64,000 nt of DNA from Aporrectodea caliginosa. Taxonomy: Eukaryota > Annelida > Clitellata > Crassiclitellata > Lumbricidae. Below the pieces are notes generated by a model. The model did not search any database. It was not told where the DNA came from and saw only the letters and a program-made list of their open reading frames with translations. Where the stretch lies: the NCBI GenBank assembly GCA_020284085.1, contig JACEVL010000409.1:156001-220000 (forward strand), read 5' to 3'. The position numbers and the translations under genes are program-made. Of this stretch, positions 59,701 to 64,000 are shown piece by piece (position 1 is the stretch's first letter; each line of letters begins with the position of its first letter).

Positions 59701-62179
59701 AAAAATTATCAGACGACATTCTAAGATCTACTAATTATTTAAGCATATAGCTGTATTCTGACATTGATCAACTAATCTACTTTGACTACTCTATTTGGGC
59801 TAATTTTCATAACTATTCTCATGCCAATTCAAATAAATTTTAATGTGTCAATACATGCATATGAAAACTGCGCTGCTCTCAAACACATATCTAATCAGAT
59901 TCATCAAAAAATGAATGTGTAGATATTTAAGACTCTGATATTTTCATTTTCAATCAAATACAGTAAATAACTGTGACAGTGCTCAACAACAATAGAACTG
60001 TTTCAAGATGTAGGAAGTAGTGTCACGTACCATCTTTGCACGCATTATTTGGATCCTTGAAAGGAATGTTCGCAGGCCAATCGGCCGGCCTCTCATCCCA
60101 CAAGTGTTTCACTGAAAAGAAGAAAGCACGTTGTTTTAATCTCATACTAAAAGAACAATCTAAATATATATATAAAGTTCTGTAGTAAAATCAAAACATG
60201 GCTGCAGTCATGCTCCATAGAGCGTATATTTTCTAACATTAACAAACACTTCAATAAATCAATTCTTACACAATGGACCACCTCATAACAATCCCTTTTG
60301 TAGCCATTTAAACAATGCTTTAAAACCAGTTTTAATTATAAGAAGGCCAAATTGTATCGCTTAATTAAATTAAATGTTGGATTCACACGATTTAGTCCGC
60401 TAATACAGAACTCGCTACAAAGACCCAAATTGCAAGCAGTGTATCTTACACTTTCGCTTTCCTGAAGTGAGACTATCCGCGCAGTAAACGGCAATGCGAA
60501 GTTTAGGAATGACTTTTCGCAAAGTCTTGACGGGAATACGCTGGACATCTTGGTGTACAAAGTTGTCGATGTCTATATCTTCGTCAGCTTCAAACACAAT
60601 TAAAAATTCTAAGTAACAGTATGTAATTATCTATTTGTTTAACCATTATGATTTTCTTAATAGGCCTTTTCTAGATATGGCTGCTTTATGGCACTATATA
60701 CATTTCTATTTATAATAACTATAATTTCTGTAAAAGGACAACGTGCTTTCTTCTTTTCAGTGAAACACTTGTGGGATGAGAGGCCGGCCGATTGGCCTGC
60801 GAACATTCCTTTCAAGGATCCAAATAATGCGTGCAAAGATGGTACGTGACACTACTTCCTACATCTTGAAACAGTTCTATTGTTGTTGAGCACTGTCACA
60901 TTTAACCAATTTCTAACGGATCTCATTAAGAAACAGCACAATTTATTATGCCATTATTAAAGTAAGTTTATTACTTTTGTTTTCAAGTTTGTCTTCATAA
61001 AATGACAGATTTCATGTAGGCTACCACATTACACTGGTTAATAAAAAAAATTTGCCAGTGCTATGATTTTTTATTACGTCACATGAATGTCTACTTAATA
61101 TCAGATAGCCTCAAGCAATAAATACATAATTTAAACAAAAGTCAAATGCGCTAAAATAAATGCACTGTAATCAAGGCATATCTTACACACACAAAAGTAC
61201 ATATTCAACTAATGTCATTTAAGCAAAAAATTCATCCCTACCATCTTCTGACTTCACTTTCTTTGAGCCCTTAGAATGTGACTTTGAATAAGTTGCTGGT
61301 GATGAATAGCCTGGAACACAGAAAATCAACCAAAAGAGAATGAATTATCCAAATAATGAATTCAAAGATGTGCATGTAAAAACGGAGCTAAATGATAATT
61401 TCCCAGGCAAGCTGCACTCTTAAACAAACCATTGAAAAGGTAAAGTGCAAAGGTCACACTTGTTTAATCTTTAAAAACTCCTCAGATGGAGTTTCATGAT
61501 CATTTAGCTGAGGTGCAAACATGAACACTGCGCTCCCACAACAGGGCGCTGTTTTCAACCTCCCAGCTTGTCTTGTTACACGTCTACATATCGTAAGACT
61601 ATCAGCTATGACTGTAAAAATGTGTAAATTATAAATTCTCAGTATATAAACTGCTTACTCTGTTGCCCATTCCAGTCAGAAGCTGTCGTAGAATATGTCG
61701 GCTGAATTCCTGAGTCATCAATTGTAGAATCCTTTTTGAAACAGTAAGAAAAGATATCATCAATTCAAATCTAACTGTAATGTAATTAAGTCACTATTAA
61801 TATTACTAATAATTAGAAATTCTTTGCTCTCATAACAATTATATTAGAATTCAGATACAACACATCAGATTTTCTCAAACAAGTAGAAATGTAATGAAAT
61901 CGTAAATTAAAAACGTCAAGGAAATAAATGCTTCATTAATTCAAGTTGTGTACTAATACTACTTGGTCAAGAAATGTATTTATTATTACACAGGAAATTC
62001 TCTATAACTCTAACTACTGTGGGAGTCACGTTGTCTATAGTCTACTGACAGAATAAACACATACACACATTAACACCCAAACAAGTGCAAAATAAACTAA
62101 CGTCGCATTGCATTTCCTGTTCGTTGTTGTAACGCATGTGCAGATCTCGAAGACCACTGTCGTTCATGATTCCAGCCAT
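50456..62179 (-). CDS. Unrecognised 662-aa acidic, Ser-rich, probably nuclear protein, 15 coding exons
   Basis: Exons in transcript order: 62179-62102, 61731-61659, 61310-61242, 60587-60450, 60111-60031, 58989-58904, 58574-58157, 57783-57622, 55811-55789 (23-nt microexon), 55341-55070, 54388-54207, 53431-53295, 52601-52472, 51605-51531, 50520-50456. Every intron is GT-AG and every phase agrees over 1,989 nt, ending in TGA. The start is the ATG at 62179, the first after the acceptor at 62200; ATG at 62167 is an alternative. Residues 64-73 (KGSKKVKSED) and 93-103 are Lys-rich; 74-82, about 400-415 (LSDDMSDDEKMEDN) and 617-624 (DSESEDSD) are acidic. Residues 120-146 (KHLWDERPADWPANIPFKDP) and 147-172 (KDELGPMFNFLKAKY) look like a conserved globular block. 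Residues 275-372 have many long hydrophobic positions and may be helical. I recognise no named domain and assign no function. A nuclear regulator is only a guess from composition. Confidence 0.85.
50690..50728. repeat. (TA)n microsatellite
   Basis: ATATATAT run with one AAAT interruption in the last intron side/3' part of the minus-strand gene. Confidence 0.9.
51140..51430 (-). mobile_element. LINE 3' end, strongly 5'-truncated
   Basis: Matches 22470-22750 along its length: GGTTAGTC..., TCAGGTGAAGA, CAGTTAGATATCC, GGTTCCATTCCTTGGGGGTA versus GGTTCCATTCCTTATGGGTA, GCAACATGGAATGCATGAGA, and the TGTAAGGAGA block. It is the terminal part of the same LINE family, without coding sequence, inserted in the last intron of the 662-aa gene. 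Confidence 0.8.
51662..52136 (-). mobile_element. hAT element remnant with BED zinc-finger fragment
   Basis: Both ends carry ATTAATCGATTAA-type palindromic repeats (51690-51735 and 52070-52110), typical subterminal sequence of one hAT group. Outer ends read TAGGACTGG and CGCAGCCTA. The minus frame 52004-51822 contains NCLHCVKQFAYSGSNTLLTY followed by HLQHVE, the CxxC...H....H pattern of a BED zinc finger. The catalytic region is missing. No target duplication was confirmed. Confidence 0.65.
52795..53152 (+). mobile_element. LINE reverse-transcriptase fragment
   Basis: The + strand reads FHSTYFLLFITTSYAQQTG and, one frame on, TALGLLELSAAFDTVDDSLL, the RT block around the first catalytic aspartate, then LLACSVSQGSVLGPL, the PQGSVLGPLL block. 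About 70 bp at 52950-53022 interrupts the two and recurs at 54015-54080. Frames are broken; it is inactive. It lies in an intron of the 662-aa gene, in antisense orientation. Confidence 0.8.
54925..55060. repeat. Degenerate TTACAC minisatellite next to an exon
   Basis: Repeated blocks of ATTACACAAATGATTACACA and TTACACCAATTACAC end about 10 bp from the donor of the exon at 55341-55070. The array is intronic to the 662-aa gene. Confidence 0.85.
56408..57218 (+). mobile_element. hAT (Charlie-like) element, internally deleted, with transposase C-terminus
   Basis: Perfect 8-bp target duplication ATATAGGT flanks the element (56400-56407, 57219-57226). The ends CAGGGGTTTTCAAACTGTGG and, on the other strand, CAGCGGTTTTCAAACTTTA are terminal inverted repeats, and TACCCCTGGGGGTAC palindromes lie just inside both. 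The + frame 56620-56892 reads ERDQFVELSCYGGLKNEFKK and later TSYLCETDFSA, a hAT C-terminal region like that of FAM200/ZBED5 proteins (TTYLCE.GFSAL..IK.K.R..L). The rest of the transposase is deleted, so it is nonautonomous. It sits in an intron of the 662-aa gene. Confidence 0.92.
58062..58124. mobile_element. 63-bp palindromic MITE (copy 3)
   Basis: Ends CTCTTTAACGACGAGC and CCCTTTAACGACGAGC (reverse strand) match copies at 26458 and 26574, and the core is nearly identical to copy 2. The right flank is TTAA (58125-58128); the left flank is TTGA, one change from TTAA. It lies 33 bp downstream of the donor of exon 58574-58157, in the following intron. Confidence 0.85.
58641..58780. repeat. 54-bp tandem repeat (2 full copies plus partial)
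   Basis: Units 58666-58719 and 58720-58773 are identical by eye, and a partial, more diverged unit precedes them. Each contains ACTATAGTTACTATAGTTTA, which is itself self-complementary. Intron of the 662-aa gene. Confidence 0.9.
59972..60134 (-). repeat. Left arm of exon-containing 163-bp inverted repeat
   Basis: Contains the exon 60111-60031 of the 662-aa gene with its acceptor, donor, about 23 bp of upstream intron and 59 bp of downstream intron. It is identical over 163 bp to the reverse complement of 60738-60900. This is the arm used by the gene model because it lies downstream of exon 60587-60450 in the sense orientation. Confidence 0.97.
60738..60900 (+). repeat. Right arm: inverted, intact copy of the same exon
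   Basis: The plus strand holds a complete second copy of the exon (60761-60841) with intact TTTTCAG acceptor and GTACGT donor, in antisense to the gene, inside the intron between exons 61310-61242 and 60587-60450. The spacer between arms is 603 bp and contains exon 60587-60450. Confidence 0.97.
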
Positions 62180-62199
62180 CAGTGACTTACGTCGTGTAT

Positions 62200-63761
62200 C
62201 TGAAACAAATCACAATCTATATAGAACTTACACAATGTGTGGCACTGCAAAGGCAAAAGGGTTACAGTGCCTAAAATCCCATACCATCAGCAAATACTAG
62301 TTACTTGTAACTATTTTTAAAACAAATTACCGGTACTACTAACATGAACTACTACTCCTACTGCTGCCAAAATGCTATGCCCCAAGGACAACTTTGCTCA
62401 TGAATGCCAGAAGCTTTTTATGCTACTGTAATTAATCTGGTTATTCTCAGACATCCCGGGCACTACCAGGTACTTGTAAGATACACCTTTGGGTTTTTGG
62501 AGACTTTCGCAGTAGTGTTTCTTACGTTATAGCTAGTTCAGCCTAATCGGGAGTGTCATTCAGATTGGCAGTAGTCGGGAAAGTGTTTAATTAGCAATTG
62601 TTTTACCTTCCCAAATAAAAAAAAAAATAAATAAAACACATCATAAAAATAATGCGATAAAAACGCATTTTATCTGGTATACATGTAGTTTAGCATTGTA
62701 AATTATTCACCCATTGTAGCATTATTATATTTCATCAATCCAACTTCTATTTAAGCAAGAATTCTGTCACCCATACCACTTCCATTTAAACAACAAACGT
62801 TGCAATCATTCCAGCTTCCATTTAAGCAGGAATAATTTTTAATCAATACAACTTCTATTTAATTAAGAATTATCTCTCATCAATCCAGCTTTTATATAAG
62901 CAAGATTCTTTTCATCAATCCCATATCTATTTAAGAAAATAATAATTTTCATCAATACGACTTCTATTTAGCAAGAATTTCTTGGCGAACTTACAGTATC
63001 TTTAATAGGCAAACATTTATCGGGGGAAGGGTGTGTGTAAGTTTACTGGCGTTTGACGGTATGTTTTGGCATGCTGCGCGGAAGATACCATGTTTTCTAA
63101 TGACGACACTAACCCTAACCCTGCCCCTGCCAAACCCTCACGACGCGTAACCTTACCAAAACCGACTCTCACGACGCCTAAACTGACGGGAGAAAACCTT
63201 AGCACCCGATTCTAAATGTTTACCGTATCTTGTAGTATAGATACTATAAGCTGGCTGAATTAATTTCGTCAATCCAACTTGTATTCGACCAACGCTGAAA
63301 CTCAAGTAATGGCGAATAACTTACGACGCTAAACTACACGTTTACCTTTGATCGTATTATTTTTACGTTTTCGGCAACGATTTGCTGTGATACCTGAGCG
63401 ATGTAGCGAAACTTTACAAAACCGTGAACATGTTACAGAGAAAATGGTTGTCGAAATGACGTAATACGTGTTAAGTGGGCCACAAACAAAATGTCGCGCC
63501 TACCAAGACGCACTCGATTCGCTTAAAACTTATATTTATTTAAAACTTTTACAACACATACGGTCAAAAATGTGTCCGACACTAAATTCTTGTAATATTT
63601 ACGAATATTATACACAATTAACGTGAAAAAAGAGCGAAATATCGAGAGCACGTAAAACAATAATTACCCAAACAAGATAAAAAATTCTACTTGGAAAAAC
63701 CCGTCGACATTCGACGCGCTGGTGCCCTGCTACACAATAACGTTACAAAATGGCTACTTAC
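62200..63761 (-). other. First intron of the 662-aa gene
   Basis: Runs between the untranslated exon donor at 63761 and the acceptor that ends at 62200. It contains the ATTTAA-type tandem array (62730-62980), a C-rich stretch at 63100-63190 with two TAACCC units, and otherwise AT-rich DNA with no other exon. Confidence 0.5.
62730..62985. repeat. Degenerate roughly 35-45 bp tandem array (CAACTTCTATTTAA core)
   Basis: Seven spaced units share TCATCAATCCAACTTCTATT followed by TAAGCAAGAA or variants. Isolated members of the same unit occur at 11090-11205 and near 63268. Confidence 0.8.
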
Positions 63762-63810
63762 GTCAATCATTGAACGAATAAAATAACGTTGCGCTTATTA
63801 CAAATATTTT
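63762..63810 (-). other. Probable untranslated first exon of the 662-aa gene
   Basis: On the minus strand the sequence TTCAATGATTGAC is followed by the strong donor GTAAGTAG (63761 downward). It would splice to the acceptor TTTGTTTCAG ending at 62200, 20 bp before the start codon. The 5' limit is not visible. Confidence 0.45.
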
Positions 63811-64000
63811 ATTTTGTCTATCTGTCTGAACCCGTCACGTCTTTCGACTTCGTCGTGTTCGTTCGGCCATTCATGTATCATCGTTTGTGTTTCGGCTTAT
63901 ATTCTGGGCCGATATTTAGGCTCAGATATTGCGTTGGCGTTTTCCGCCCCATGAAATGTTGTTCACGGCGATTATGCTGAAACTTAGATCAACCGATAAT
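63811..64000. other. Upstream flank of the 662-aa gene
   Basis: CpG content is higher than elsewhere in the window (repeated CGTC, TTCG, GGCGTTTTCCGCC), which fits a promoter region. A 63-codon + strand frame (63789-63980) has no recognisable homology and might be the start of a divergent transcript or chance. Confidence 0.35.

Noticed and set aside
63100..63190. Telomeric repeat
   Set aside because: Only two TAACCC units within a C-rich stretch; not a telomeric array.

Overview
The window looks like nuclear DNA of an AT-rich, intron-rich, repeat-laden metazoan, most likely a marine invertebrate and possibly a deuterostome. Three things point there: split genes with GT-AG introns, an HMG-box chromatin gene beside an FGF-like gene, and many tRNA-derived SINEs, L2/CR1-like LINE fragments, hAT elements and microsatellites. 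One SINE body resembles the V/Deu-SINE core known mainly from deuterostomes. The species cannot be fixed from the sequence. No bacterial, CRISPR, rRNA or functional tRNA gene is seen.

Three protein-coding genes can be assembled exon by exon with splice phases that agree. (1) 2.4-6.2 kb, + strand: a 179-aa single-HMG-box protein with an Ala/Lys-rich linker and an acidic tail, a CCAAT-rich promoter, an untranslated first exon and a poly(A) signal. (2) 29.1-36.2 kb, + strand: a 216-aa secreted protein in three coding exons that reads as a divergent fibroblast growth factor. (3) 50.4-63.8 kb, - strand: a 15-coding-exon gene for a 662-aa acidic, serine-rich protein that I do not recognise. Its exon 6 and flanking intron (163 bp) are present again, identical and inverted, on the other side of exon 5.

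Most of the rest (6.3-29 kb and 36.2-50.4 kb) is intergenic DNA and mobile-element debris. It holds two copies of one nonautonomous hAT family (one inserted into a SINE with a perfect 8-bp target duplication), further hAT elements at 24.7, 36.8, 46.6, 51.7 and 56.4 kb, and three 63-bp palindromic TTAA-flanked MITEs. It also holds a nearly 1-kb foldback element with TTA flanks at 30.7 kb, a 234-bp near-perfect palindrome at 43.0 kb, a 315-bp recent tandem duplication at 24 kb, LINE reverse-transcriptase fragments on both strands, and several 20-54 bp minisatellites.

The three genes show no sign of working together; they are ordinary neighbours. The most unusual items are the inverted exon duplication in gene 3, gene 3 itself, the divergent FGF and the TTAA palindromic MITEs.
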